Below, one piece after another: positions 35,359 to 43,407 of a stretch of DNA of 43,407 nt (position 1 is its first letter; each line of letters starts with the position of its first letter). Origin of the DNA: Verrucomicrobiales bacterium (GTDB taxonomy: Bacteria; Verrucomicrobiota; Verrucomicrobiia; Limisphaerales; UBA11358); contig JAQTQB010000005.1 of NCBI GenBank assembly GCA_028712475.1, positions 1 through 43,407 on the forward strand, given 5' to 3'. The notes below the pieces were generated by a model that searched no databases, was not told where the DNA came from, and saw only the letters and a program-made list of their open reading frames with translations. Position numbers and translations under genes: made by a program.

Positions 35359-35450
35359 GTCAGGGTGACCACGGCAGATACGGAGCAAACTACCGTTGCT
35401 GCCTTCCGGCCCTGGCGGGGTTCGTAAGTCCACATTCCATGGGCCCTGAC
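35359..35450 (-). ncRNA. ffs: Signal recognition particle RNA (small bacterial type)
   Basis: On the minus strand, 5' GTCAGGG (35450-35444) pairs with 3' CCCTGAC (35365-35359). The apical part carries the conserved Ffh-binding loop CCAGGGCCGGAAGGCAGCA (GGAA tetraloop and symmetric internal loop). Length is about 92 bases. Position just before dnaX is the classical location. Confidence 0.9.
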
Positions 35451-35456
35451 GGACAA

Positions 35457-36701
35457 ATGGTGCGCGACACAGGCGGGTCGTTCAAGAAGAAATGGCCGGG
35501 AATATTGCTGCAAGAATTTTCCTGCGCCCTATCATCTGACCACTTGAGCGAAGAACTTCAGGGTTTTGACGCATACATCTGTCATCCGCAATTTGGCAAC
35601 GAGATGGTGCGGGGCCGTTTTGTCGTGAACCGGGGCGCGCTGCGCTTTGAATCGTCGGTAACGCCGTTCGTGCTGCCGTTGGATCAGGCCGTCATCGAAC
35701 TGGGCGACGACGACGATTGGGTCGCGCTCGGCGACCGGCGGCAGCCGGAATTGAAGTTCTTTGTCGCTCGTTCCATTTTGGAGGACGACCACTTTGTTCA
35801 GGCCATGCCGATTCGGCGGCAGCTTGAAGTTTTGCTAGGCCGGCGGGAATTATTGCGGCGAACCTGGGTGACGCTGGGATTTTTACTGGCGTTTGGCCTG
35901 ATTGCCTGGGTTGGTTCGATGGCAGCAGGCTGGGGAGTGCGGTCGGTCGTGAAAGGAATTTCCGTAAAACATGAAATGGAATTCGGCGATGAAGTCTTCA
36001 AAAAAATCGGGCCGCGGCTGGTTTTGATCAATGACACGAATGCGATTGCGCAATTGGAAACTCTGGCTGCGCCGCTGTTGCCGGCGGTGCCGGCGCGCGG
36101 CATCCCGTTCAAGTTTTACATCGCTGCGGGAAGTCCCAATGCGTTTGCGCTGCCGGGCGGACGGATTGTTGTGACAACGGGTTTGATCGAGTTGCTGGAC
36201 AAGCCGGAAGAACTGCTCGGCGTGCTGGCGCATGAATCGGCGCACATCGCGCAACGCCACGCCTTCCAGCACATGATTTCCGGCAAAGGCCCGGTTTTCC
36301 TGTTTGAGATTTTGACGGGCAGCCGGAACAAGATGTTGAATGTGATGGCGTATCCGTCGGAGCTTTTGATTTACGAAAGTTTTTCGCAGCGTTACGAAAA
36401 AGAGGCGGACGCGTTCGGCTGGAATTATCTGGTCGCCGCCAAAATCAACCCGCACGGCATGATTACGGCGTTGCAAAAGCTGAAGCAGTCCGAGAAGGAT
36501 TTAAGTTTTACGAACCACGCGTCGGCGTTTGACAGCCATCCGGATTTGGTCAAGCGGATTGGCTGGCTCGAAGCAAAATGGGCGGCGTTGCCGGACAAAA
36601 CAAACTTTATGGTGCTGACCAACCCGCTGCCAAAGATTAACGTCGAGAACAAATTGAATGACCGGTTGATGAAGCTGTTGTCCGGCGGAAGTTTTAAGTG
36701 A
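35457..36701 (+). CDS. M48-type membrane-bound zinc metallopeptidase
   Basis: A 414-residue protein. The N-terminal ~120 residues form a cytoplasmic region of M48-associated type, then one membrane helix (about 135-158), then the peptidase with HESAH (259-263) and the third ligand in YEKEADAFG. GRIVVTTGLIELL precedes it. Members degrade or process envelope proteins. ATG 35457 lies seven bases outside ffs; the in-frame ATG 35439 lies inside it. The 3' end overlaps the FHA gene on the other strand by eight bases. Confidence 0.88.
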   Translation: MVRDTGGSFKKKWPGILLQEFSCALSSDHLSEELQGFDAYICHPQFGNEMVRGRFVVNRGALRFESSVTPFVLPLDQAVIELGDDDDWVALGDRRQPELKFFVARSILEDDHFVQAMPIRRQLEVLLGRRELLRRTWVTLGFLLAFGLIAWVGSMAAGWGVRSVVKGISVKHEMEFGDEVFKKIGPRLVLINDTNAIAQLETLAAPLLPAVPARGIPFKFYIAAGSPNAFALPGGRIVVTTGLIELLDKPEELLGVLAHESAHIAQRHAFQHMISGKGPVFLFEILTGSRNKMLNVMAYPSELLIYESFSQRYEKEADAFGWNYLVAAKINPHGMITALQKLKQSEKDLSFTNHASAFDSHPDLVKRIGWLEAKWAALPDKTNFMVLTNPLPKINVENKLNDRLMKLLSGGSFK

Positions 36702-37905
36702 ACCAGCCCAGCTCATATTTTTTATTGCGGTAAAGCAGGCCGAGAATCCGCATTTCTACGATCAACAGATAAAGTCCCACCAGGCTGGAAATGATTGTAG
36801 GCAGCAGCGGCACCGGCAGGATGGTTGCCAGATAATTTTTCATGAGCCAGCGTGCGACCAGAATGACGGCCAGCATCACGACCGTCAGCACATATTCTTT
36901 CAGCACTTTCGCAATGGACGGAATAATGAGCAGTGGATTGACCGCCCCCACTGAATCAAACATCGCCACTGCCGTGAATGCCATCGGAAAATAGACACAG
37001 CCGAGCAGAAGCGACGCCGTCGTTACCCAGCCGAGCCATGCCGTGTCGCCGTCGCCGGACGAAACGGCGGCGTAAATCGTCAGGCCGATGGCCGGGGCGA
37101 AACAGAACAGCACGGTGACGAGCAACTGCCAGAAGGGCGACACGACGTCGCTCATTTCCGGCCAGTCCGGCATTTTATCCTCCCCCATGGCTGTGGCGTT
37201 CAAGTTGAGGCGCAAATAGGCCGTCAGATAACCCGTGCCAAAAACGGTGAGTAAAATCAGGGCCAGCCAGCCATAAACAAAGGCGAATTTTGAAAGCATC
37301 CGGGCTCCGTCGAGCAGCAGGAAGAAAATCGTTCCGGTCACGATCAGAATAATGCCGTCGCTGTTCAGTGGATATTTGAAGGCGCCAATTGCCTGGCGGG
37401 TGAACGACAATTCCGTCGCATCATCGGCCACCGCAGCCGGTGTCAGCGGCGAACATTCCACCACACAGGTTCGACAGAAGTGGCCGCCTGTGGATCGTGT
37501 GCTGACGCACATCTCGCAAAAATTTCCGTGGCATTTCGGGCAGAGATAACGTGCCGGATTGCGGGGATGAAATTTGCAGTGGGCATGGCTGGTTGCCGTG
37601 GCAGCGGCGGCGGGTGCGGCGACCTGTTCCAGTTGCAGCCGGACTTCGCCCACCTGAAGCGTCTGGCCGGGCAGCAGGATGGATTCATTCACCGCCTGTC
37701 CATCAATGAAAGTGCCGTTGAAGGAGCCGAGGTCTTTGACGGTCACGCTGGAATCCATGACCATGAATTCGCAGTGCTGACCGGACACGGAAGGGTGGTC
37801 AATCACAAAGTCGTTTCCCTCTTCACGGCCCAAGGTGGCAATGCCGGTTCGCAGCGGAATTTCCCAAGTGCTCTCCATGCCGGGGTTGACGATGAGCCGT
37901 TGCAC
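36694..37905 (-). CDS. FHA domain / B-box zinc finger / multi-pass membrane protein
   Basis: The 403 residues combine an FHA phosphothreonine-binding domain (about 1-95, with GREEGNDFVIDHPSVSGQH and DLGSFNGTFIDG), an Ala-rich linker, a B-box-like zinc finger (about 110-152, CKFHP..CPKCHGNFCEMC..CRTC) and five or six membrane helices (about 185-390) resembling Yip1/DUF4013-type proteins. FHA domains read Ser/Thr phosphorylation, so this is a possible output of the kinase/phosphatase pair at 25698-27049. The start is GTG. Function unknown. Confidence 0.82.
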   Translation of the reverse strand: MQRLIVNPGMESTWEIPLRTGIATLGREEGNDFVIDHPSVSGQHCEFMVMDSSVTVKDLGSFNGTFIDGQAVNESILLPGQTLQVGEVRLQLEQVAAPAAAATATSHAHCKFHPRNPARYLCPKCHGNFCEMCVSTRSTGGHFCRTCVVECSPLTPAAVADDATELSFTRQAIGAFKYPLNSDGIILIVTGTIFFLLLDGARMLSKFAFVYGWLALILLTVFGTGYLTAYLRLNLNATAMGEDKMPDWPEMSDVVSPFWQLLVTVLFCFAPAIGLTIYAAVSSGDGDTAWLGWVTTASLLLGCVYFPMAFTAVAMFDSVGAVNPLLIIPSIAKVLKEYVLTVVMLAVILVARWLMKNYLATILPVPLLPTIISSLVGLYLLIVEMRILGLLYRNKKYELGWFT

Positions 37906-37997
37906 GGAGGCAGTTAATGGGCTTTTTGGGTCAGACTGTCAACGGCGTTTTTATTGCCGTTTCTACTCCGTCATTTTCGCCCGTTTGTTCCGTTACT

Positions 37998-38366
37998 TTA
38001 TTTCTTCACCGGCCAATCCGCCTTGACCATGCCTTTGTATCCACCGATGAGCGAGTGGACGCTGCGGTAGCCCATCTTCTGCGCCACGTCGCAGGCGAGG
38101 GCGGAACGGTAGCCGCCGCCGCAATACATGATGATCTCCGTGTTCACATCGGGGAACATTTTTTCCAGGTCGCGCTCCAGAACGCCCTTGCCGAGGTGGA
38201 CGGCTTCCGCCGCGTGCCCCGCGTTCCACTCGGAATCTTCGCGCACGTCCAGCAGCACGACCTTTGGATTCGCGACCAGTCTGGCCCGCGCTTCAGCCAC
38301 GCTGATTTCGTTCACATGACGTTTGGCCTCGCCGACAATTTTTAGAAACCCGGGTGAATGATGCAT
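37998..38366 (-). CDS. Rhodanese-domain protein
   Basis: A single rhodanese domain in 122 residues, with active-site Cys82 in YCGGGYRS and the family's VVLLDVRE start. It carries sulfur as a persulfide; the acceptor is unknown. No signal peptide. Confidence 0.9.
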   Translation of the reverse strand: MHHSPGFLKIVGEAKRHVNEISVAEARARLVANPKVVLLDVREDSEWNAGHAAEAVHLGKGVLERDLEKMFPDVNTEIIMYCGGGYRSALACDVAQKMGYRSVHSLIGGYKGMVKADWPVKK

Positions 38367-38445
38367 GGGTGAAAACTAAATCGTTTGTCATGCCGGTCAA
38401 ACAAAATTCATTCGCAACTTCGCCGCTTTGGCATAACTTCGCCGC

Positions 38446-39363
38446 GTGTCGGAGCAAAAAAACAATACGGCCATCGGCGGCGGCCTGCTGCTCACGGTCA
38501 TTTTGTGGGGCGGCAACAATGCCGGAACCAAATGGCTCGTCGCATCGTGGCCGCCCATCTGGACGGGCGGAACGCGCTTTCTGCTGGCGGGCTTCATTCT
38601 CTTCGCCGTGCTGCGCTTCACCAACTGGCTGGGCGAATATCAGCCGCTCACGCCGGAGCATCGCCATTCGCTCTGGTTGCGCGGCGGGTTGAGTCTGGCG
38701 GCTTACATCGTCGCATTTTGCTGGGCACTGCATCTCACCGCCGCGTCGCACGTCGCGCTTTACCTTGGCGCGTCGCCCATCTGGGCGTTGCTGTGGGAGG
38801 AAGGGCCGCGCCGGAATTGGGCGAGCGTCCGTCGCTATGGCGCGGCGCTGCTGGCGGTGACGGGCGTGCTGGTGTTGTTCTGGCCTGCGTTGAAAACTGC
38901 GAATACAAATCTGGCGGGGGAATTCTGCGGCCTTGCCTCCAGCCTGCTCTGGGCAAATTACAACCATCAAAGCCGGGTTCTTTCCGCCAACATCCCCGGC
39001 GTGCAGATTGCCGCCAATGCCATGTGGATGTCCGGCGTGTGGCTGATGCCGTTCGGCCTCATCGAGGTCGCCGCGCGCGGTCTGGCCGTGGATGCGCCGC
39101 ATCTCGGCGTCCAGTCACTGTGCATCTTGTTCGGCGGCGTGGTGCCTTACGCGTTGTGGAACTCGGCGCTGCGGCACTGGCGCACGAGCCGCGTGATGCT
39201 GTTCAATAATTTCATCCCGCTTACGACGACGGTGTGGGTGTATCTGACGCTTGGCGAACCGATCACGCCGACGTTCTGCGCGGCGATGGCTTTGATTGTT
39301 GCGGGCGTGGCCATCGGGCAGATGGACTGGGCGAAAATTTTCAGGATGCCGGAAAGCTTTTGA
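38446..39363 (+). CDS. EamA/DMT-family transporter
   Basis: The 305 residues contain about ten hydrophobic helices in two EamA repeats (ILWGGNNAGTKWLVASWPP in the first; SLLWANYNHQ beginning the second), ending after GEPITPTFCAAMALIVAGV. DMT proteins export or import amino acids, drugs or metabolites; the substrate cannot be inferred. The start is GTG 38446. It diverges from the rhodanese gene. Confidence 0.87.
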   Translation: MSEQKNNTAIGGGLLLTVILWGGNNAGTKWLVASWPPIWTGGTRFLLAGFILFAVLRFTNWLGEYQPLTPEHRHSLWLRGGLSLAAYIVAFCWALHLTAASHVALYLGASPIWALLWEEGPRRNWASVRRYGAALLAVTGVLVLFWPALKTANTNLAGEFCGLASSLLWANYNHQSRVLSANIPGVQIAANAMWMSGVWLMPFGLIEVAARGLAVDAPHLGVQSLCILFGGVVPYALWNSALRHWRTSRVMLFNNFIPLTTTVWVYLTLGEPITPTFCAAMALIVAGVAIGQMDWAKIFRMPESF

Positions 39364-39441
39364 AGGAAGAACAAACCGTGGAATACGCCTGGGCGTGCTT
39401 TCAAAATCTGAAACGGCAACCGCGGAGCGGTTAAAAGACAA

Positions 39442-39589
39442 TAGCCCACGGTGAAACCGTGGTTAAAAGCGTCAGCACGAATCAAGCCCCGTATGGGGCG
39501 GCAGAAAATCAACATCGCAACGTGTCTTTCGCCCCATCCGGGGCTTAAACGGTGGCTGGCAATCAAACCCACGGTTTCACCGTGGGCTA
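39442..39589. repeat. MITE-like element of nested palindromes
   Basis: Perfect 21-base inverted ends (starting TAGCCCACGGTG, 39442-39462; mirror at 39569-39589), each itself a hairpin (CCACGGT/ACCGTGG). Inside are two more hairpins, GCCCC-GTAT-GGGGC (39486-39499) and GCCCC-ATCC-GGGGC (39531-39544). Additional palindromes (AACCGCGGAGCGGTT near 39417 and CTGCTCCGCAG near 39600) may extend it to about 200 bases. It codes for nothing. It fills most of the 297-base gap before the cupin gene. Confidence 0.85.
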
Positions 39590-39660
39590 CTACCGTCCGC
39601 TGCTCCGCAGCTAAAAATATATTTTCGCATCGTTTGCGGTTTGTTTATTTTTGAAAAGTT

Positions 39661-40026
39661 ATGGACATTAAAAACCTTAACGAAGCCGCGCCGTTCACCA
39701 CCAAGGACGGCTCGGAAATCCGTGAACTGCTCGCGCACCGCAATTCCGCCATCCGCAATCAAAGCCTTGCTGAAGCGCGATTGCCCGTCGGTGCCAGCAC
39801 GCAGGAACATTTTCATCCGCGCGCCGAGGAGATTTACTACATCACGCACGGCACGGGAAAAATCCGCATTGAAAATGAGACGCGCGAAGTGAGGGCAGGG
39901 GACGCCATCGCCATTCCGCCCGGCCAGAAGCACAAACTGTGGAACACCGGCCCCGAAACGCTCCGGCTGCTCTGCTGCTGTGCGCCTGCCTACGAACACG
40001 CCGACACGATCATTACCGAATCGTGA
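39661..40026 (+). CDS. Small cupin-domain protein
   Basis: One cupin barrel in 121 residues. Motif 1 ligands are in QEHFHPRAEEIYYITHGTG and motif 2 in AIPPGQKHKLWN. The metal set (two His and Glu, then His) is complete. Activity unknown. Confidence 0.9.
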   Translation: MDIKNLNEAAPFTTKDGSEIRELLAHRNSAIRNQSLAEARLPVGASTQEHFHPRAEEIYYITHGTGKIRIENETREVRAGDAIAIPPGQKHKLWNTGPETLRLLCCCAPAYEHADTIITES

Positions 40027-40062
40027 ATTGACCTCCGCGCCGACGCACGTTTAACTGTCGCC

Positions 40063-40410
40063 ATGAAAATCTTTTCGCTGCTGACCTTGGTGTTCGCCGG
40101 GATTTTTCTGGCTGGTTGCGCGCATCATCGTTCATCGCCCGTCGTTATGGTGGCCAATCCGGCGCCAGCCATTGTCACACCGAACGATTCGCTCGCAGGC
40201 AAAGTGGCCGCCTTCAATTCCGCCGGGCGTTTTGTGGTGTTGAATTTTCCCGGCGCCCAGATGCCCAAGGTGGATCAAACCCTGTTTCTCTATCGCGCCG
40301 GCTTGAAAGTCGCCGAAATCAAAGTCACCGGGCCGCAAAGCGACGACAACACCGTGGCCGACATTATCTCCGGCGACGCACAGGTGGGCGACGAAGTGCG
40401 CGACCAATAA
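40063..40410 (+). CDS. Small lipoprotein of unknown function
   Basis: A 115-residue protein with a type II signal peptide ending in the lipobox LAGC (Cys19). The mature part (about 45-115) reads like an OB/SH3-type beta barrel: KVAAFNSAGRFVVLNFPGAQ, LFLYRAGLKVAEIKVTGP, then VGDEVRD. I do not recognise a named family. Confidence 0.78.
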   Translation: MKIFSLLTLVFAGIFLAGCAHHRSSPVVMVANPAPAIVTPNDSLAGKVAAFNSAGRFVVLNFPGAQMPKVDQTLFLYRAGLKVAEIKVTGPQSDDNTVADIISGDAQVGDEVRDQ

Positions 40411-40425
40411 AAACCTCCGCCAGTT

Positions 40426-40752
40426 TTAATTTTCCGCCTTTGGCGATTTTTCCACGAGCGGCTTAACCGGTTTGGGCGGCGCGGATTTTTGGTAGGGCGA
40501 ATGGAGGTTGAAATAGATGCCGCACAATGGCCGCGCCTCGTCGCTCTGGCTCAAGATTATGGTGACTTCCTTGTCCAGCGCGATGCCGTGCCGCATGCCC
40601 GCGCCGCGCGTTTCGTAAGCCTTGATGGCCTTGGCCATGAGCGAACTCAACGACGCCTCAAAATCTTCCGGCGTCTTTTCCAGGCAGATGATGAACTTGT
40701 CGTAGGCCCTGGCCGACGCGGCGATTTCGCGCTTGAAGGTTTGAATTGTCAT
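40426..40752 (-). CDS. Hypothetical protein
   Basis: The 108 residues start MTIQTFKREIAASARAYDKF. A helical first half is followed by KEVTIILSQSDEARPLCGIY and a Lys/Pro-rich tail. Unrecognised. It lies 41 bases after yggS on the same strand and may be co-transcribed with it. Confidence 0.6.
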   Translation of the reverse strand: MTIQTFKREIAASARAYDKFIICLEKTPEDFEASLSSLMAKAIKAYETRGAGMRHGIALDKEVTIILSQSDEARPLCGIYFNLHSPYQKSAPPKPVKPLVEKSPKAEN

Positions 40753-40793
40753 TGGCAGCAACTTAATTCATGCCGGGCATATTGCAGCAAAAT

Positions 40794-41501
40794 TTAGTCT
40801 GCCGCTGCACGCGCTTTGGCCGCCACGCGCGGCCCGAACAACGCCGTGCCGATGCGGATCATCGTCGCGCCTTCCTCGATGGCCACTTCAAAATCGCCGC
40901 TCATGCCCATGCTCAAATGCGGCAGCGGCGCGCCGAGAACCCGTTCGCACTCCGCCTTCAACTCGCGCAGCCGGCGGAAATGCGGGCGCGAATTTTCCGC
41001 GTCCGGCGACCACGGCGGCACCGTCATCAAACCGTGAACCTCGATCCGTGGCAGCGCATTGATCTGCTTCAGTTCAGCGAGCAGCGCCTGCGGCTTGTAG
41101 CCGAACTTGCTCGCCTCGCCCGCGAGATTGACTTCGAGCAGGACCGGCATCGTCTTCGCGGCTTCGCCGGCGCGCTTGTTGATTTCCTGCGCGAGCAACA
41201 GGCTGTCCACGCTCTGGATCATCTGAAATAATTGAACGGCGTCGCGGCATTTGTTCGATTGGAGATGGCCGATGAAATGCCAGCGCAACCTGCCGGGGCA
41301 CAGCGGAATTTTCGCCTTCGCCTCCTGCACCTTGTTTTCACCGAACAAGAGCAGGCCGAGTTCCGACGCCGCCTTAACGGTTTCCGGCGGCTGGGACTTG
41401 GTGACGGCCAGCAGCGTGAGGGAATTCGGCTCGCGGTCGGCGCGGTCGCACGCGGCCTTGATGCGCTGGCGGATGTTCTCGAGATTTGCTGCAAGAGTCA
41501 C
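40794..41501 (-). CDS. yggS: YggS/PLPBP-type pyridoxal phosphate homeostasis protein
   Basis: A 235-residue alanine-racemase-fold protein that binds PLP without known catalysis. The PLP lysine is Lys35 in LLAVTKSQP. LLFGENKVQEA, WHFIGHLQSNKC and LSMGMSGDFEVAIEEGAT also match. Loss in other bacteria disturbs vitamin B6 and amino acid pools. The start is GTG. Confidence 0.95.
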   Translation of the reverse strand: MTLAANLENIRQRIKAACDRADREPNSLTLLAVTKSQPPETVKAASELGLLLFGENKVQEAKAKIPLCPGRLRWHFIGHLQSNKCRDAVQLFQMIQSVDSLLLAQEINKRAGEAAKTMPVLLEVNLAGEASKFGYKPQALLAELKQINALPRIEVHGLMTVPPWSPDAENSRPHFRRLRELKAECERVLGAPLPHLSMGMSGDFEVAIEEGATMIRIGTALFGPRVAAKARAAAD

Positions 41502-41510
41502 AGGCTGAAA

Positions 41511-41575
41511 TTAACCACAAAGCCGCCAAGGCACAAAATTTTCTTTCTTGGCGTTCCGGCGTCCTGGTGGGTTAA
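41511..41575. repeat. Inverted repeat with TTAACC/GGTTAA ends
   Basis: TTAACC (41511-41516) and GGTTAA (41570-41575) enclose CGCCAAG (41524-41530) and CTTGGCG (41547-41553). It spans the promoter region between the divergent yggS and EVE genes. It resembles the widespread CGCCAAGGCAC-type intergenic palindromes. Confidence 0.55.
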
Positions 41576-41584
41576 CCTTCTGGC

Positions 41585-41998
41585 ATGAATTACTGGCTCG
41601 TGAAATCGGAACCCGCAGCCTACGCGTGGGCGACGTTTGTGAAGGACGGCAAGGTCGCGTGGACCGGCGTAAGAAATTATGCGGCGCGAAATAATTTGCG
41701 CGCGATGAAAAAGGGCGACCTGGTTTTCTTTTACCACAGTGTGACGGACAAGCGGATCGTGGGTTTGGCGCGCGTGGCCAGGGAATTTTATCCCGACGCG
41801 ACGGCAGAAGAAGGCGACTGGTCCTGTGTGGATATGGTTCCCGTCAAACCGCTCGCCAGACAAGTGAGCCTCGAAGCCATCAAGTCCGACAAGCTTCTGA
41901 GCGAAATGCCGCTGGTGAAGCAATCGCGGTTGTCCGTGACGCCCTTGACCGGGGCGCAGTTTGAACGGCTGTTAAAATTGGCGGAAACGCAGGTTTGA
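41585..41998 (+). CDS. EVE-domain protein (thymocyte nuclear protein 1-like)
   Basis: The 137 residues start with MNYWLVKSEPAAYAWATF and continue with the EVE pattern GVRNYAARNNLRAMKKGDLVFFYH. EVE domains bind modified bases in DNA or RNA and sometimes sit in restriction systems; nothing around this gene suggests that here. Confidence 0.92.
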   Translation: MNYWLVKSEPAAYAWATFVKDGKVAWTGVRNYAARNNLRAMKKGDLVFFYHSVTDKRIVGLARVAREFYPDATAEEGDWSCVDMVPVKPLARQVSLEAIKSDKLLSEMPLVKQSRLSVTPLTGAQFERLLKLAETQV

Positions 41999-42080
41999 GC
42001 TTCGTCACACTTGACCCGGCGGATTGGTAAATGTAATTATCGAACCCAGCCTAGGCGGTAACCAATCAACCAAATCCACC

Positions 42081-42674
42081 ATGACCGATTCCACGACTCT
42101 CATCAAAGACACCACCGCCAACCCGGCGCCCTTGGGCCTGCTCGGTTTCGGCATGACGACCGTGCTGTTGAATTTTCACAACGCCGGCTTTTACGAGTTG
42201 AACACCATGATCCTCGCGATGGGCCTCTGCTACGGCGGCACCGCGCAAGTCATCGCTGGCATCATGGAGTGGAAAAAGGGCAACACCTTCGCCACCACCG
42301 CGTTTATTTCCTACGGTTTTTTCTGGATCTCCCTGGTCACGCTGATCGTGCTGCCGAAAATCATTCCCAGTCTCATTCCGGCCAGCGAGACGGCCATGGC
42401 CACCTATCTCGCCCTGTGGGGACTGTTCACCGCCGTCATGTTCCTCGGCACCTTCTGGCTGAATCGCGCGCTGCAAGTCGTCTTCGGCACGCTGACGGTT
42501 TTATTTTTCCTGCTCGCTTATGGCGACTTCACCGGGGCCAGCGCCGGCTTCAAGCACTTCACCGGCTACGAAGGCCTGGTCTGCGGGTTCGCCGCCATTT
42601 ACACCGGGCTGGCACAGGTGCTCAATGAACTGGCCGGCAAAATCGTCCTGCCGCTCGGCATGGTGAAAAAATAA
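42081..42674 (+). CDS. satP: Acetate/succinate uptake transporter (GPR1/FUN34/YaaH)
   Basis: The 197 residues start with a polar leader, then the signature [14 protein letters not shown], and have about six membrane helices with [18 protein letters not shown] and [10 protein letters not shown]. The family imports acetate and related acids by proton symport. ATG 42081 is chosen because the leader is short in this family; the longer frame adds only 19 unconserved residues. Confidence 0.9.
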   Translation: MTDSTTLIKDTTANPAPLGLLGFGMTTVLLNFHNAGFYELNTMILAMGLCYGGTAQVIAGIMEWKKGNTFATTAFISYGFFWISLVTLIVLPKIIPSLIPASETAMATYLALWGLFTAVMFLGTFWLNRALQVVFGTLTVLFFLLAYGDFTGASAGFKHFTGYEGLVCGFAAIYTGLAQVLNELAGKIVLPLGMVKK

Positions 42675-42734
42675 TTGTCCGTCAACCTTCAACCCGGAAT
42701 TGACGCCATCGTGCGTCATCTCTAATCTCCAACC

Positions 42735-43407
42735 ATGAAATTCAACACAACGCTCTTCACGCTCGCCGCCGTTGCGGCGCTGCAATTTTCCACCATCGCC
42801 CAGACCAATGCGCCCGGCACCGGTGTCGTCGCGCCGGCGGTTCACATCAACACCGGCCTCATTCCCGTTCCGCGCACCGGCCCCATCACCAACCGCCAAT
42901 CGCTCGTGTTGCAGCGCGCCAAGGACGCGCCGGGCGACTACGACATCGAGTTTATCGGCGACTCCATTACCCAGGGTTGGGAGGGTAAAGGTGCGAACGT
43001 CTGGAAGGAACTCGGCACCAAATACAAGATCATCAACTTCGGCGTCAGCGGCGACCGCACCGAGCACGTCCTCTGGCGGTTTGAACAGGGCCAGCTCGAC
43101 GGCATCAAGGCCAAGGTCGCCGTCGTCATGATCGGCACCAACAACTCCGGCAAGAACAAGGACGGCACGGACAGCTACACCGATGCCGACATCCTCGAAG
43201 GCGTCACCGCCATCGTGAACCAGATTCGCGTCCGCCAGCCGGACACCAAGATTCTGTTGCTCGGTATTTTCCCGCGCGCCAAGACGTTCAGCCCACAGCG
43301 CGGCCGCCTTCTGGAGATCAACCAGGCGCTCGCCAGGCTGGACGACGGACAGCACATCTTCTATCTCGATTTTGGCTCGCAATACATCGAGAAGGACGGC
43401 TCCATCT
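42735..43407 (+). CDS. Exported SGNH/GDSL hydrolase, 3' end outside the window
   Basis: The frame is open to the last base and encodes 224 residues. Residues 1-22 are a signal peptide (FNTTLFTLAAVAALQFSTIA). The SGNH blocks seen are I (FIGDSITQGW, nucleophile Ser), II (NFGVSGDRTEHVLWR, Gly) and III (VMIGTNNSG, Asn). Block V with the catalytic His is beyond the edge. Close to platelet-activating-factor acetylhydrolase-like esterases, probably acting on sugar acetyl esters outside the cytoplasm. Confidence 0.9.
   Translation, partial: MKFNTTLFTLAAVAALQFSTIAQTNAPGTGVVAPAVHINTGLIPVPRTGPITNRQSLVLQRAKDAPGDYDIEFIGDSITQGWEGKGANVWKELGTKYKIINFGVSGDRTEHVLWRFEQGQLDGIKAKVAVVMIGTNNSGKNKDGTDSYTDADILEGVTAIVNQIRVRQPDTKILLLGIFPRAKTFSPQRGRLLEINQALARLDDGQHIFYLDFGSQYIEKDGSI

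Overview
The window looks like a piece of a Verrucomicrobiota chromosome, most likely from the Pedosphaera/Limisphaerales side. This is an inference from gene content: a secreted S53 peptidase ending in a short C-terminal domain of a kind I associate with this group, a type II glutamine synthetase, long-form IspH, Amt with a signal peptide and N-terminal extension, FHA/B-box membrane proteins, and many small palindromic intergenic repeats. Most of it is high-GC housekeeping DNA. No transposase, integrase, prophage or CRISPR array is visible.

Layout. 1-3773: the end of one gene, a 5'-truncated exported-protein fragment, and a 1065-residue sedolisin. 3826-8010: tilS, rpsO and pnp, closed by a strong terminator. 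8104-11787: a small DUF2007-like gene, a REPIN-like repeat, then a polyprenyl synthase / ECF sigma factor / membrane anti-sigma candidate / parA cluster. 11969-13906: a flavin reductase and gcvT. 13938-17210: an accessory, lower-GC block holding a beta-class DNA methyltransferase fused to an Mrr-like nuclease domain, translationally coupled to an ApeA-like HEPN protein, followed by a zinc-ribbon membrane protein. This is the best candidate for a little-described defence system. 17364-21946: dapA, dapB and folK, convergent with dgt and ispH. 22096-22173: tRNA-Pro(UGG).

23488-25593: a sigma-54-type promoter, PII and amtB, then a terminator. 25698-27049: a mini-kinase and PP2C phosphatase sharing four bases. 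27219-29534: an alpha/beta hydrolase and a tightly overlapping CBM48 / universal stress protein / PEBP operon. 29606-30410: a decayed mosaic of a DnaJ 5' part and a piece of a zinc alcohol dehydrogenase. 30550-31752: type II glutamine synthetase with its own sigma-54-like site and a terminator. 31757-35450 (minus strand): a HAD hydrolase, then the conserved set ffs-dnaX-ybaB-recR. 35457-43407: M48 peptidase, FHA/B-box membrane protein, rhodanese, DMT transporter, a MITE-like palindromic element, cupin, lipoprotein, YggS, EVE protein, SatP acetate transporter, and an SGNH hydrolase cut by the window edge.

How the genes fit together. PII, AmtB and glutamine synthetase form an ammonium uptake and assimilation module, and both transcription units carry GG-N10-GC (-24/-12) elements, which suggests shared nitrogen control. 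The restriction-methylation/HEPN pair reads as layered anti-phage defence. Palindromic repeats recur at several scales: one lies in frame inside the methyltransferase gene, and a heptamer repeat sits in the first codons of folK.
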